A DNA stretch of 64,000 nt from CAYVFC01 sp964450715 (lineage in GTDB: Bacteria; Myxococcota_A; Polyangia; Polyangiales; JAFGIB01): NCBI GenBank assembly GCA_964450715.1, contig CAYVFC010000023.1, positions 11,242 through 75,241 of the forward strand, given 5' to 3'. The position numbers and the translations under genes were made by a program. Positions 1 to 8,450 of this stretch are shown piece by piece (the stretch's first letter is position 1; each line of letters starts with the position of its first letter). Under the pieces are notes generated by a model that searched no databases, was not told the origin of the DNA, and was given only the letters and a program-made list of their open reading frames with translations.

Positions 1-1
1 C

Positions 2-151
2 AGGTTCCGTACCATCGAGATCGCGAAGGGATCGGACGCCGTTTCCGAGGAATTGGCGGCGACACCGTTCGAAAGCAGCGCCCAGGTACTCCCCCGAGCC
101 TGGATACGGTGGCCGATTCCTCCGCTAGCTGTAGCAATATCCTTCTACTGA
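2..151 (+). CDS. possible 3' end of a gene cut by the window edge
   Basis: Frame 2 is open from the window edge to a TGA at 149-151 and gives about 49 residues with a mixed, protein-like composition (the first part has charged and aliphatic residues alternating). I recognise no domain. It could equally be chance coding-like sequence in GC-rich DNA, so this is only a flag that a gene may run in from the left. Confidence 0.2.
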   Translation, partial: RFRTIEIAKGSDAVSEELAATPFESSAQVLPRAWIRWPIPPLAVAISFY

Positions 152-207
152 CTTTCTCGTCGGGTAATGTGACAACGCCCCTACCCGGACGTCGGCTACC
201 GTCGTGT

Positions 208-276
208 TGTCATTTCGAAGCGAAGCGAGAAATCTCCCGGCGTACAATCGAGATCTCTCGCTTCGCTCGAGATGAC
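208..276. repeat. TCATTTCGA-type inverted repeat, copy 1
   Basis: The left arm begins TGTCATTTCGAAGCGAAGCG and the right arm ends with the reverse complement, TTCGCTCGAGATGAC, around a short loop. The arms match over about 27 bases with few mismatches. Related copies lie at 6024-6142, 21848-21967 and 29312-29434. It sits in the gene-poor stretch 152-369, downstream of the sigma-factor gene on the other strand. Confidence 0.75.
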
Positions 277-369
277 GTTGCCGAAGGCGAACGTCTTCGA
301 GAAACGAATGGTCGCGTTCCATTATCCGAAGGGAAGCTCAGTAGATCTCCCACCCGGTGGGACGCCTGC

Positions 370-1062
370 TCAAGCGGCGACGGCCGCGGCGCCCTCAGCC
401 GACACGGCGCTCCGCAGATTGCGAACGCCCAGCTTCTGCAGCTGACAGACGCGGGCCTCGCTCACGCCCATGCGCTCACCGATCTCGCGCAGGCTGAGCC
501 CCTGCGTGAGACCGAGCTCGATCGCGGTTCGCTGGCGCGGCGACAGCTCGCGCAGGGCGCGCAGTAGCCGCTCGCCTCGGGTACGGCGGTCGGCCAGCTC
601 GTCGGGCAGCGGGGCCAGCGAATTGCACATCCTACGGCCCAGCCGGTCGCTCTCGGCCGAGCCGGTGTCCACGAAGACCAGTCGGCGCGCCGCGATCTCC
701 TCCTCCTTTTCGCTCGTGCTCCGGTCCGGCGCGTCGCTCGGCTCGCCCCGGCGGCGGATCAGAATCCGGAGCTCCTCGCGGCTACGGATATCGAGCCGCC
801 GTATGGCGTCTATCATCCGCTGCCGGACCCGGGTGCGTACCCAGGTTCGCTCCGAGATGCCGTACCCCCGGTAGGTGTCGAGCGCCTCCAGCACGGCCAC
901 CCGGCCCTCGGCGCGCAGATCTTCCTCGTCCAGGGCCTGGCCCCGTGCAACCGACGGCTTAAGCTGCCTCGCCGCCCAGCGGACGACCTTCTCGTATCGC
1001 TCCAGCGCCTCTCGAGCCCTTTCCTCATTCCATCGAAAACCGGCTCCTGCTCTATCTTTCAT
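370..1062 (-). CDS. FliA/WhiG-like RNA polymerase sigma factor
   Basis: A 230-residue sigma-70-family protein of the FliA/WhiG size class. Region 2 lies at about residues 40-110, including an EEDLRAEG segment and a basic stretch ending RQRMIDAIRR. Region 4 lies at about 175-220, with LSPRQRTAIELG followed by a helix-turn-helix SLREIGERMGVSEARVCQL, the typical FliA ending. The start at 1062 is preferred because GGGAGG lies seven bases upstream; an ATG at 1080 is in frame but lies before that site. It is divergent from the receiver gene at 1314. FliA-type factors direct motility, stress or developmental genes; the target here cannot be read from sequence. No anti-sigma gene is adjacent. Confidence 0.88.
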   Translation of the reverse strand: MKDRAGAGFRWNEERAREALERYEKVVRWAARQLKPSVARGQALDEEDLRAEGRVAVLEALDTYRGYGISERTWVRTRVRQRMIDAIRRLDIRSREELRILIRRRGEPSDAPDRSTSEKEEEIAARRLVFVDTGSAESDRLGRRMCNSLAPLPDELADRRTRGERLLRALRELSPRQRTAIELGLTQGLSLREIGERMGVSEARVCQLQKLGVRNLRSAVSAEGAAAVAA

Positions 1063-1313
1063 GGTTCGCCTCCCGTGCATACCGGTTACCTATTCAAAAG
1101 GCGTACCGGATTTTCGTGGACAGACGCCGAGGGCGATCTCGAAAGAAAAACTCTGTATTCACGGTCGCTTAACCGCACACCCCGGGCTCCCGTGCAGGTG
1201 ATCGTTCCGACGACCGGTGGATGAATCGACCATTCAATTCGCGTGCGCGGTGTTTATAAACTCTTCGGCCCGCCGTATATTTCCTTGATACCGCGGCCCG
1301 CGGGAGGGGCGCC

Positions 1314-1748
1314 GTGTCGGGCGGACGCCGCCTTCCCAACGGCCAACCCCGATCAGACGACAAGATGAAAACCATACTCATCATAGACGACGACGAGAAC
1401 ATCCGCTCGGCGGTCAAGCGAGGGCTGGAGGGATTCGGCAAGTACAGGGTTTCCGTGGCCGAAGGGGGCAAGGCCGGCCTCAAGGCGGCGGGAAAGGTCA
1501 AACCGGACCTGATCCTGCTGGACATCGTCATGCCCGACATGGACGGCATCAGCGTCCTGAAGAAGCTGAGGGAAAAGGGCAAGACGCGCTTCATTCCCGT
1601 GGTCATGCTTACCGGGGTGCAGGACCAGGAGGCCAAGGAGCAGGCGAGCTACCAGTACGCCGAGCAGTACCTGACCAAGCCCTTCGAGATCAACAAGCTG
1701 GAATCGGTGATCGCGCGCACCCTGTCCAGTCCGCGTCACTTTCTGTAG
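1314..1748 (+). CDS. stand-alone response regulator receiver
   Basis: A single CheY-like receiver domain with no output domain. Counted from the internal ATG at 1365, the acidic cluster is IIDDDEN near residue 8, the phosphoacceptor is Asp53 in LLDIVMPDMDG, the switch Thr lies in VVMLTG and the conserved Lys is in LTKPFE. I list the GTG at 1314 because GGGAGGGG lies just upstream; the ATG at 1365 begins right at the domain but has no clear ribosome site, so the start is open. Stand-alone receivers pass phosphate to or sense phosphate from kinases encoded elsewhere. No kinase is adjacent, although several lie within 10 kb. Confidence 0.85.
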   Translation: MSGGRRLPNGQPRSDDKMKTILIIDDDENIRSAVKRGLEGFGKYRVSVAEGGKAGLKAAGKVKPDLILLDIVMPDMDGISVLKKLREKGKTRFIPVVMLTGVQDQEAKEQASYQYAEQYLTKPFEINKLESVIARTLSSPRHFL

Positions 1749-2016
1749 TCGGATGTGCGCCCGGGTCTCACCGCGGCGCGGCCGGTCCGCCGGATTTCGA
1801 GGTATGCTCTGGTTGTACCCCCCCGCGCCGCGTACTATTCTAAATCTATTCCCGGCTCGTGGTGCCAGACCGAGCCCGCGAACGGCGGCGAACGCGGATG
1901 ACGAAGCGAAGCGGATGGTCCTGCACGATCGTCTCGCGGCGAATACAGCCGAAAGATATCCTTGCCGCGTCTACCGATGGTACTCGTACAAGGCGAACCG
2001 GCAGCGGGGTAGCTGA

Positions 2017-2421
2017 ATGAAGCAACAGGATGACAACCCGGCGCGCCTGATCCTGGTGGTCGACGACGACCCCCTGATCCGCAAGAGCATGCTGCGCGTG
2101 CTGGGAAGTGAGTTCGAGGTGCTGCTGGCCAGCGGCAAGAAGGAGGCGGACACCATCCTGCAGAGCCGCGACGATATCCGCCTGGTGATCTCCGACTGCC
2201 AGATGGAAGAGGGCCGCAGCGGCGTGGCGCTGCTCAAGCAGCTCAGGGACACGCGCCCGGAGATCATTCGCGTTTTGGTCTCCGGCAGCCTGGGAGCGCG
2301 AGAGGCGCAGAGCATGGTCGATGATGAAACGGCCCACGTCTACCTGGCCAAGCCCTGGAGCAAGGACCGGCTGGTGGAGACGGTGCGCGTTCTCTTCTAC
2401 GGCGAATTCCGCGACAGTTGA
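2017..2421 (+). CDS. stand-alone receiver with KPW motif
   Basis: A 134-residue receiver. The acidic pocket is VVDDDP at residues 14-19, the phosphoacceptor is Asp60 (VISDCQM), and the switch position is a Ser in RVLVSGS. The conserved Lys112 is followed by Pro-Trp (AKPW), a variant typical of receivers attached to HD-GYP or EAL outputs in RpfG-like proteins. The gene converges on the receiver-EAL gene, with only six bases between the two stop codons. Its closest relative in the window is the receiver at 18480, which has the same CIRKPW form. Partner and output are unknown. Confidence 0.85.
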   Translation: MKQQDDNPARLILVVDDDPLIRKSMLRVLGSEFEVLLASGKKEADTILQSRDDIRLVISDCQMEEGRSGVALLKQLRDTRPEIIRVLVSGSLGAREAQSMVDDETAHVYLAKPWSKDRLVETVRVLFYGEFRDS

Positions 2422-2427
2422 CCCCCG

Positions 2428-3699
2428 CTACCCGGTGCCGGTCTCTACCTCTGGCCAGTTCACCGGCGGGAAGGGCCTGCCGGGACGCGAGAAAAGGAAG
2501 CCCTGGAACAGGGAGCAGTTCAAACCCACCAGGTGGGCAAGCTCCTCGTCGGTCTCGATCCCCTCGGCCACGCTGACCACGCCCAGCTCGCGGCAGACAG
2601 CGGCCAGGGATTGCAACAGCTTGGCCTTGGTGGGCGAGCGATGGATATCGCGAACCAGAGACATGTCGAACTTGACGATGTCCGGATTCAGGGTGGTGAA
2701 GCTGGTCAACCCCGAGTAACCCGAGCCCAGGTCGTCGACGGCGATGCGAAAGCCCAGCGCGCGCAGCTTCGCAATACGCTCCTGTAGCTGGTCCACGTGA
2801 TCGAGCGAGGAACGCTCGGTGATCTCCAGCACCACCCGGTCGGCAATGCGGGAGAGAGGGGAGTCCGGTGAGTAGAGATCCTCGTCGGCGAGTGACGGCG
2901 GCGCGACGTTGACGAAGAAGACGGCGTTGGGCGGAGCGTTGGCTGCCAGCGCCGGAATCTTGGAGCGAATAAAGCGGTCCAGCTCGGTCGTGCGCCCCAG
3001 CTCCTCGGCCAGCCCGAAGAAGACCCCGGGATGGGGCACCTCGGGCTCGTCGGTGCGCACCAGCGCCTCGTAGCCGTACACGGTCCGGTCGCGAACCGCG
3101 ACGATAGGCTGGGTGGCCACCCAGAGCCGCTCCAGCGCCCGGTTGAACCTGGCCTCCTTTTCCTTGCGCTCCTTCTCGGACAGGGCCTCGATAGCGGCGA
3201 ATTCCGTCGAGTCCCGCATCCACCTTCTCTCGATCACGGCATTGACGGCCGACTTCAGGCAGGCCTTGAGATCACCTGCCTTGCAGGGCTTGCGCATGAA
3301 GCGGAAGATGGAGGCGTTGTTGATGGCGTCGACCGCCGTCTCCAGGCTGGCCTCCCCGGTCAGAATGATGCGCACCACGTCCGGATACCGGAGCCGGACG
3401 ATGGTCAGGAACTCCGAGCCGGAGATGCCCGGCATCTTCTCGTCCGAGACCACGATGTCGATGGGGGTATTCTCCATGATGGAGAGCGCGTGTTGGACCG
3501 TATTGGCGGTCAGCACCTCGTAGGGCTCGCCGCGCAGCACCCGGCGGGCGCTGCTGGTCACGGTCGGCTCGTCATCGACGAACAGCACCTTGCACTGCTC
3601 GACGACCGCTTCGGATTCCGGATCCGCACCCTCGGGCGGGGTACTCTCGTCTATCAGGAGCTTCTTCATCTCTCTCCCCTCTCCACTCGGGTTCAGCAT
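2428..3699 (-). CDS. receiver-EAL protein, predicted c-di-GMP phosphodiesterase
   Basis: A 423-residue protein that starts with a receiver (Asp86 in VVSDEKMPGISG; Lys in MRKPC), followed by a linker helix and an EAL domain from about residue 190. EAL hallmarks are present: YEALVR near residue 210, the metal-site segment LEITER, VDDLGSGYSGL in place of the usual DDFGTGYS, DIVKFDMSL and VAEGIET. The metal and catalytic acidic residues therefore look intact, which predicts hydrolysis of c-di-GMP to pGpG under phosphorylation control. The ATG at 3699 has GGGAG seven bases upstream; an in-frame ATG at 3669 with GGGGAG is an alternative. It follows the degenerate-receiver-PilZ gene by 23 bases and is probably cotranscribed with it. 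Confidence 0.9.
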   Translation of the reverse strand: MLNPSGEGREMKKLLIDESTPPEGADPESEAVVEQCKVLFVDDEPTVTSSARRVLRGEPYEVLTANTVQHALSIMENTPIDIVVSDEKMPGISGSEFLTIVRLRYPDVVRIILTGEASLETAVDAINNASIFRFMRKPCKAGDLKACLKSAVNAVIERRWMRDSTEFAAIEALSEKERKEKEARFNRALERLWVATQPIVAVRDRTVYGYEALVRTDEPEVPHPGVFFGLAEELGRTTELDRFIRSKIPALAANAPPNAVFFVNVAPPSLADEDLYSPDSPLSRIADRVVLEITERSSLDHVDQLQERIAKLRALGFRIAVDDLGSGYSGLTSFTTLNPDIVKFDMSLVRDIHRSPTKAKLLQSLAAVCRELGVVSVAEGIETDEELAHLVGLNCSLFQGFLFSRPGRPFPPVNWPEVETGTG

Positions 3700-3722
3700 G
3701 GCTCGACTCCCTCCCCGGTCTC

Positions 3723-4859
3723 TCAGACCGCCTCGAGAAACGCGTTCCGGGTCTCGTCCGACGCCGTACGGCAGAGCTCCTCGTAAACGCAGACGTACAG
3801 CTGCAGATCTTCGGGCGGGCAGCGCTCGGCCTCGATGCGCATGCCGAAACCGGGCGGGGTGGCGCCTCCGGTCGCGCTGGGATTGCGCCGCCACACCACG
3901 CGCCCCCTCAGGTGCATGCCGGTGCCGTCGCGCGGGTCGCGCATCTCCAGCCAGAGCTCGCTGCCCGGCTGGGGCGGGTCTAACGTGCGCACGTACAGGC
4001 CCTCGCGGCTGATATTGTGGGTGAGCCCGTAGATGCTCTCCAGCGCTCCGGGCTCGCGAAAGGCACAGACCGTGTGGAAGAGCAGACGCCTGGAAGCGCG
4101 CTGCTCCTTGCCCTTGCCGCTCAGCATCTCGTCGGCGAAGAAGAGCACCTTGCCCGCCTGCTCCGAGCTGCTCGGGATCGCGTCCTGGCCCTCGCCCTGC
4201 CCCGCCTCGGGGATCACCATGGCCGGCAGGGTCGGGTTGTCGGTAATGGTGCGCACGGCCTTGACCGCGGCCTCCGCGCCGTTCGGCGGGAAGTCCGCGG
4301 TCACCACCACCAGGGCCAACGAGCGAGCGGCCTTGGCGATCTCGACCAGCTCGTAGGCCCCCTCGGCGAAGCAGACGTCGAAACCGGCCTGCCGCAGGGT
4401 ACGTCCCAGCAGGCGGCGCTGGTTGATCTGCTGGCAGGCCACGACCGCCTCCCCCTTGTTGGCCGGGGGCCGGGCGCCCGGACGGCGGCCCGCCAGGTTG
4501 GCCAGCCGCCGGGTGATGCCGCCCGCGTCGCTGGTCACCTGTACGTCGTCCGCGCCCTGCGCGTAGGCCTTGCGGTACTCCGTATCGCCCGGGTAGGGCG
4601 CCAGGGCCACCACCGGCACGCTGAACAGCTCGGCGCGGCTGCGCATCCAGTCGACCAGCGCGTCGATGGGAGCGGAGTGCGACACGAAAACGCAGCAGGG
4701 CGAAACGGGCAGCGCCTTCAGGCCCGAGCACGCCTCCTCGACGCTCGGATAGAAGGCGAGCGCGGTCTGCGCCCGGGCGGCGGCCGCCTTCAGGAATCCC
4801 TTCTCGATTTCGCTGATATCTCCCACCACGGCTGCGACCATATTGTTATCCGACGTCAT
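3723..4859 (-). CDS. tandem degenerate receivers with C-terminal PilZ domain
   Basis: A 378-residue cytosolic protein. Residues 8-120 and about 140-240 have receiver-like alpha/beta patterning but lack convincing acidic pockets and phosphoacceptors, so I read them as pseudo-receivers. Residues about 248-345 form a PilZ domain: an Arg-rich entry (ASRRLLFH) and the NISREG segment match the RxxxR and D/NxSxxG c-di-GMP motifs. The start at 4859 has AAGGAAAG upstream. A good sigma-54 promoter lies 60-75 bases upstream on the same strand, with four enhancer-like dyads beyond it. Together with the downstream EAL gene it would form a c-di-GMP receptor plus hydrolase unit. The regulated process is not visible. 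Confidence 0.8.
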   Translation of the reverse strand: MTSDNNMVAAVVGDISEIEKGFLKAAAARAQTALAFYPSVEEACSGLKALPVSPCCVFVSHSAPIDALVDWMRSRAELFSVPVVALAPYPGDTEYRKAYAQGADDVQVTSDAGGITRRLANLAGRRPGARPPANKGEAVVACQQINQRRLLGRTLRQAGFDVCFAEGAYELVEIAKAARSLALVVVTADFPPNGAEAAVKAVRTITDNPTLPAMVIPEAGQGEGQDAIPSSSEQAGKVLFFADEMLSGKGKEQRASRRLLFHTVCAFREPGALESIYGLTHNISREGLYVRTLDPPQPGSELWLEMRDPRDGTGMHLRGRVVWRRNPSATGGATPPGFGMRIEAERCPPEDLQLYVCVYEELCRTASDETRNAFLEAV

Positions 4860-4918
4860 CGCTCTCTTTCCTTTCGCGCTTTCAATGGGTGAGCTTTCCG
4901 TTTCCACCCCCCCAGCCC

Positions 4919-4934
4919 TGCGAAGAGCGTGCCA
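4919..4934 (-). promoter_or_regulatory. sigma-54 promoter of the pseudo-receiver-PilZ/EAL operon
   Basis: Read on the minus strand the site is TGGCACGCTCTTCGCA, against the consensus TGGCACG-N4-TTGCW. The -24 GG and -12 GC are spaced correctly (12 bases G to G) and one core T is C. It lies 60 bases upstream of the ATG at 4859. Confidence 0.75.
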
Positions 4935-4944
4935 GGTAGAGAAG

Positions 4945-5047
4945 TGGAGGAATGCGCCAATTCTCCGCCGCGGCGGCGATCGGCCGGTGGAAGAAAGCTC
5001 CAACGCGGTGGAGGAATCTTCCAGGGGGGGACTGGAGCATTCGTCCA
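4945..5047. promoter_or_regulatory. array of four TGGA-N7-TCCA dyads (candidate enhancer sites)
   Basis: Four 15-bp dyads: TGGAGGAATGCGCCA (4945-4959, one half-site mismatch), TGGAAGAAAGCTCCA (4988-5002), TGGAGGAATCTTCCA (5009-5023) and TGGAGCATTCGTCCA (5033-5047). The last three have centres 21 and 24 bases apart, about two helical turns. They lie between two divergent sigma-54 promoters, where sites for an NtrC-type activator would be expected. They probably control both the PilZ operon and the protease gene. Confidence 0.7.
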
Positions 5048-5157
5048 CTGGTAGGGAGCAGAGCTCACCTCCGGACGACCGGCAGCGGTATAGGTCGAGT
5101 AAACCTGTAGGAGCGAAGCTCCCGTAATCATGCGATAAATCGAGAAAACCTGCTCTC

Positions 5158-5173
5158 GGGCACGCTCTCTGCA
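5158..5173 (+). promoter_or_regulatory. sigma-54 promoter of the matrixin-like gene
   Basis: The site is GGGCACGCTCTCTGCA, with the -24 GG at 5159-5160 and the -12 GC at 5171-5172 in correct spacing. Deviations are the first T (G here) and one T of TTGC (C here). Transcription would begin near 5184, just before the GAGGA ribosome site of the gene at 5198. Confidence 0.7.
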
Positions 5174-5197
5174 AAGTCACGCGTATGAGGACGGGCC

Positions 5198-6043
5198 ATG
5201 AGAAAAGGTAAACCAGCAACGGGAGAGACGGCCGCCATCGCCTACGGCGTGAGCGTTCTGGCCCTGGTGCTACTCTGCCCCGCCTCGGCAAACGCCTACT
5301 CGCTCAAGACGACCGCCGCGGGTTACCACGTTCGCTGGTGGGACCAGACCATCCGCATGACGATCGACCCCGCGCTGGAGCGCGCCATGGAGGCCGGCCA
5401 GGCCCGGCAGGCCGCGGTGATGGCGGCCGAGGCCTGGAGAGGGCTGCCGGGGGTACCGGACATCGTCGTCGAGCCCGGCGCCGCTCCCGGATTCGACCCG
5501 GAACGGCGCACGGGCGGTATCTATCTGGTACGGCGATGGACCCGCGACCCGCGGGAGCTCGCCGTCACCGTGTCGTCTTATACGCCGGACGGCAAGCTGA
5601 TGGGCACGGATATCCTCATCAACGGAAGCGTGAGGTACGACCTGCTCTCCGAGACCGGAGAGGACGGCAGCCGGGAGGATCCCCCCTTCGACCTCGCCTC
5701 GGTCCTCACCCACGAGATGGGCCACGTGCTTGGCCTCGACGAGAACCTGGACGACGAGACGGCCACCATGGCGCCCCACGCCCGGCCCGGTGAGACGCAC
5801 CAGCGCACCCTGACCGAGGACGACGAGGAGGGCGTGATCGAGCTGTACAGCGCTTCCCTGCCCCGGGCCGCTCTCAGCTGCAGCCTGGTCTCGCTGGCCG
5901 GTTCTCCGGCCGGTGGCGCCGACACGCCGGTGCTGCTGCTGGCGCTGCTGGGGTTGGCGGTGGGCGCTCGGGCGCGTCGTCGCGTTCGTGTCGTCGCCCG
6001 CGTCCTGTCGAACGAACCGAGCCTGTCATCTCGAACAAAGTGA
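5198..6043 (+). CDS. matrixin-like secreted metalloprotease with C-terminal sorting tail
   Basis: A 281-residue protein with an N-terminal hydrophobic signal (about residues 13-33, ending ASANA) and an M10-like zinc motif HEMGHVLGLDE at 172-182, preceded by the variable catalytic-domain core and followed by a possible Met-turn (ATMAPH). The third zinc ligand of matrixins (His at 182) is Glu here, next to Asp181. Residues about 230-265 form a Cys, a linker, a hydrophobic stretch (PVLLLALLGLAVG) and an Arg cluster, resembling the MYXO-CTERM surface-sorting signal. The last residues and the stop codon are encoded by an inverted repeat that begins at 6024. The start has GAGGA upstream and the gene follows a sigma-54 promoter by 25 bases. 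Predicted exported, possibly surface-anchored protease; substrate unknown. Confidence 0.82.
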   Translation: MRKGKPATGETAAIAYGVSVLALVLLCPASANAYSLKTTAAGYHVRWWDQTIRMTIDPALERAMEAGQARQAAVMAAEAWRGLPGVPDIVVEPGAAPGFDPERRTGGIYLVRRWTRDPRELAVTVSSYTPDGKLMGTDILINGSVRYDLLSETGEDGSREDPPFDLASVLTHEMGHVLGLDENLDDETATMAPHARPGETHQRTLTEDDEEGVIELYSASLPRAALSCSLVSLAGSPAGGADTPVLLLALLGLAVGARARRRVRVVARVLSNEPSLSSRTK

Positions 6044-6142
6044 GAGATCTCCATCAACGAAGTAGAGGCGGGCCAGGTGCCCGCCCGGGAGAGGGCAAGC
6101 CCCTCGGGAGAGGGCAAGCCCTTACCCTACGGTCGAAATGAC
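6024..6142. repeat. TCATTTCGA-type inverted repeat, copy 2
   Basis: The left end is TGTCATCTCGAAC and the right end is GGTCGAAATGAC. Inside are two copies of GAGAGGGCAAGCCC and a GCCC/GGGC hairpin. The left arm overlaps the last codons of the metalloprotease gene, and the right arm ends six bases before the 3' end of the NtrC-type gene on the other strand. Confidence 0.7.
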
Positions 6143-6148
6143 GGGGGA

Positions 6149-7513
6149 TTACTCCCCGCCTCCGATGCCCAGCTGCCGGCACTTCTTGTAGAAGAAGGAC
6201 TTGTCGGTTCCCAGCGCCTGGGCGGCCGCGGTCTTGCTGTTCCCGTTGGCCGCGATGGCTTCTGTCAGGATCTGCTTCTCCGCCTCGCGCAGCAGGTCCT
6301 TGAGCGAGCAGCCGCTTCTGTATAGCGCCCGCTCCCCCCCCTCGGTCGGGTACAACGTCTTGTGGGTCCTGGGCAGCACGTCCTCGATGTGGCCCGCCAG
6401 GATAGTCTCGCCGGGATAGAGGATGCCGAGCCGTTCGATGACGTTCCTGAGCTCGCGGACGTTGCCCGGGAAGTCGTGCTGCTTGAACGCTTCAACGGCC
6501 TGCTCGGTCATGGTGAGCCCTGCGCCCTCGGCGGCGAGGAAGTGAGCGACCAGAGCGGGGATGTCTTCTTTACGCTCGCGCAGCGATGGCACGCGCAGGC
6601 TGACCACGTTGAGCCGATAGAAGAGATCCTCCCGAAAGCGCCCCTCGCGCACCATTTTCTGCAGGTCCTGGTTGGTGGCGGCGATGACCCGCACGTCCAC
6701 CTCCAGCGTACGACCGCCTCCCACCCGTTCGAACTGCCCTTCCTGCAAGACGCGCAGCAGCTTGACCTGCATGGCCAGCGGCATGTCGCCTATCTCGTCT
6801 AGGAAGAGTGTGCCCTTGTCGGCCAGCTCGAAGCGCCCCTTGCGGCTGCCAACCGCGCCGGTAAAGGCGCCCTTCTCGTGGCCGAACAGCTCGCTCTCCA
6901 CCAGGTCCCTGGGCACGGCGCTGCAGTTCAGCTTGATGAAAGGAGCGCTCTTACGATCCGACCCGGCGTGCAGAGCGGCGGCGACCAGCTCCTTGCCGGT
7001 GCCGTTTTCGCCCGTGATGAGCACGCGGCCGGCCGAGGGGGCGACCCGGGAGATAAGCTCCCGCAGCTTGCGCATGGCCGCCCCGTAGCCCACCAGTCGC
7101 TGTTCGCCGCGCACGTCTGCCTGCAAGCGATCGTGCGCATCGGCCAGGCTGCTGAAGCGAAGCGCATTGCGCACGGTCAGCAGCAGGCGCTCGTGGTGAA
7201 CCGGCTTCTCCACGAAGTCCAGCGCGCCGAGCTTCACCGCCTTGACCGCGTCTACCACGGTCCCGTGACCCGAAATCACCACGGCGGGCGTGCCGTCTGC
7301 GCGCTTCCGCATCCGGTCGAGCAACTCGAGCCCGTCCATGCCGGGCATGGAGATGTCGGTCAACAAAAGGTCGACCGAGCCCTTCTCCAGCAGCTCCAGC
7401 GCCCGCTCGCCCGAGGTCGCCACCTCGACCTCGTAGCCCTCCCGCTTGAGAATCCTGGAGAAGGCCGAGGAGACGGTCTCCTCATCGTCGACTATGAGAA
7501 TTCGGGTTGCCAT
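6149..7513 (-). CDS. NtrC-family sigma-54-dependent response regulator
   Basis: A 454-residue protein with receiver, AAA+ and Fis-type DNA-binding domains in order. The receiver has Asp53 (LTDISMPGMDG) and a Lys in VEKPV. The AAA+ domain has Walker A GENGTGKE (168-175), the sigma-54 contact loop GAFTGA (215-220), Walker B TLFLDE (about 235-240) and the arginine-finger region RFREDLFYRLNV. The last 40 residues form the helix-turn-helix (TAAAQALGTDKSFFYKK). All motifs for ATP-driven sigma-54 activation look intact. The ATG at 7513 fits the domain start; a TTG at 7534 is in frame. A histidine kinase gene ends 108 bases upstream on the same strand, so the two are probably a pair. It is the only sigma-54 activator in the window. 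Confidence 0.95.
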   Translation of the reverse strand: MATRILIVDDEETVSSAFSRILKREGYEVEVATSGERALELLEKGSVDLLLTDISMPGMDGLELLDRMRKRADGTPAVVISGHGTVVDAVKAVKLGALDFVEKPVHHERLLLTVRNALRFSSLADAHDRLQADVRGEQRLVGYGAAMRKLRELISRVAPSAGRVLITGENGTGKELVAAALHAGSDRKSAPFIKLNCSAVPRDLVESELFGHEKGAFTGAVGSRKGRFELADKGTLFLDEIGDMPLAMQVKLLRVLQEGQFERVGGGRTLEVDVRVIAATNQDLQKMVREGRFREDLFYRLNVVSLRVPSLRERKEDIPALVAHFLAAEGAGLTMTEQAVEAFKQHDFPGNVRELRNVIERLGILYPGETILAGHIEDVLPRTHKTLYPTEGGERALYRSGCSLKDLLREAEKQILTEAIAANGNSKTAAAQALGTDKSFFYKKCRQLGIGGGE

Positions 7514-7621
7514 CCGGGGTAGTGAGAGCCGCAAGGGTTCATGTTCCGCATCATCATTTTTTTGGCGTCGACGGTCAAACCGCTCCCTCGGGGCGACCGG
7601 CTCGACGGTACGGCTACGCGA

Positions 7622-8326
7622 TCATCCGACCTCGAGCGGCCGCAAGCGGAACAGCGCCCTGCCCTCCTCCTCGTCGGCTTCCAGCCTGGCGCCGGCCGAG
7701 CGGGCCAGGCCCTCGGCGGCCATCAGGGCCGCGACCCGTCCGTAGCGACCGTCGATCCGTTTTTTCGACAGCAGCTGCCCCTCGGCCGTGAATATCGTCT
7801 CCCGCAGGTCCTCTCCCACGGCCGGCCCCTGGTCGCGGACCTCTAGCACGGGCCCGTCCGGCGCGGTTCGCGCCGATACCCGAACCGCGCTACCGGCCGG
7901 AGCGTGCTGCGCGGCGTTGGCGATCAGGATGTCTACCGCCGCCACCAGCGCGTTTGCCCCCTTGACGTTCAGGGGGTGCTCCGGAAGCTCCAGCACGACA
8001 TTCGTCCGGTGCTCCTTCTCGACCAGCTCTCGCAGCTGTACGGCCAGGTCCCCGTCCGCTACCGGCATGGGGCGCTCCCCGGCCAGCAACCGCGCTACCC
8101 AACCGAACTGCTCCAGCCCGCGCAGCAGCCCGGCCAGCGCCTCGTTGCTGTCGCTCAGCGCCTCCTGCAGATCCGTCCACCTATCCTCGGAGAGCTCCCC
8201 CTCGCGAAGCGACTGCAGCGCCTCCTCGATATATGGAAGGTTGATGCCCAGCGCAGTGGCGGGATTGCGCAGGTCGTGGACGACCATCGAGAGCAGTTTG
8301 CTCAGCTTATGCTGCGAGTCGATCAT
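7622..8326 (-). CDS. short cytosolic histidine kinase
   Basis: A 234-residue kinase with no membrane segment and no sensor domain. The phosphoacceptor is His17 in MVVHDLRNP, followed by a helical dimerisation stretch and an ATPase domain with the N-box Asn in LIANAAQHAP and a G1-like DQGPAVG; a clear G2 loop is not visible. The HDLRNP form and the lack of an input domain resemble kinases that pair with NtrC-type regulators in deltaproteobacterial lineages. It precedes the NtrC-family regulator on the same strand by 108 bases and is the likely partner. How it senses a signal is not apparent. Confidence 0.85.
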   Translation of the reverse strand: MIDSQHKLSKLLSMVVHDLRNPATALGINLPYIEEALQSLREGELSEDRWTDLQEALSDSNEALAGLLRGLEQFGWVARLLAGERPMPVADGDLAVQLRELVEKEHRTNVVLELPEHPLNVKGANALVAAVDILIANAAQHAPAGSAVRVSARTAPDGPVLEVRDQGPAVGEDLRETIFTAEGQLLSKKRIDGRYGRVAALMAAEGLARSAGARLEADEEEGRALFRLRPLEVG

Positions 8327-8450
8327 CCCTCCCTCGCAAGGGGTGCGGTCCGCCGCCCGACCACCGGGCCGGTTCGACGCCCGGTGTGCGAACCGCTCGA
8401 TCGAGCATAACAGAGAACGGCGCGGTTTTTGCCATAAAACGGCACCGAGC

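Noticed and set aside
1256..1280. A TAAA followed by GCCGTATA upstream of the receiver gene, considered as a FliA-type promoter.
   Set aside because: The spacing is 11 bases instead of about 15, so it does not fit the consensus.
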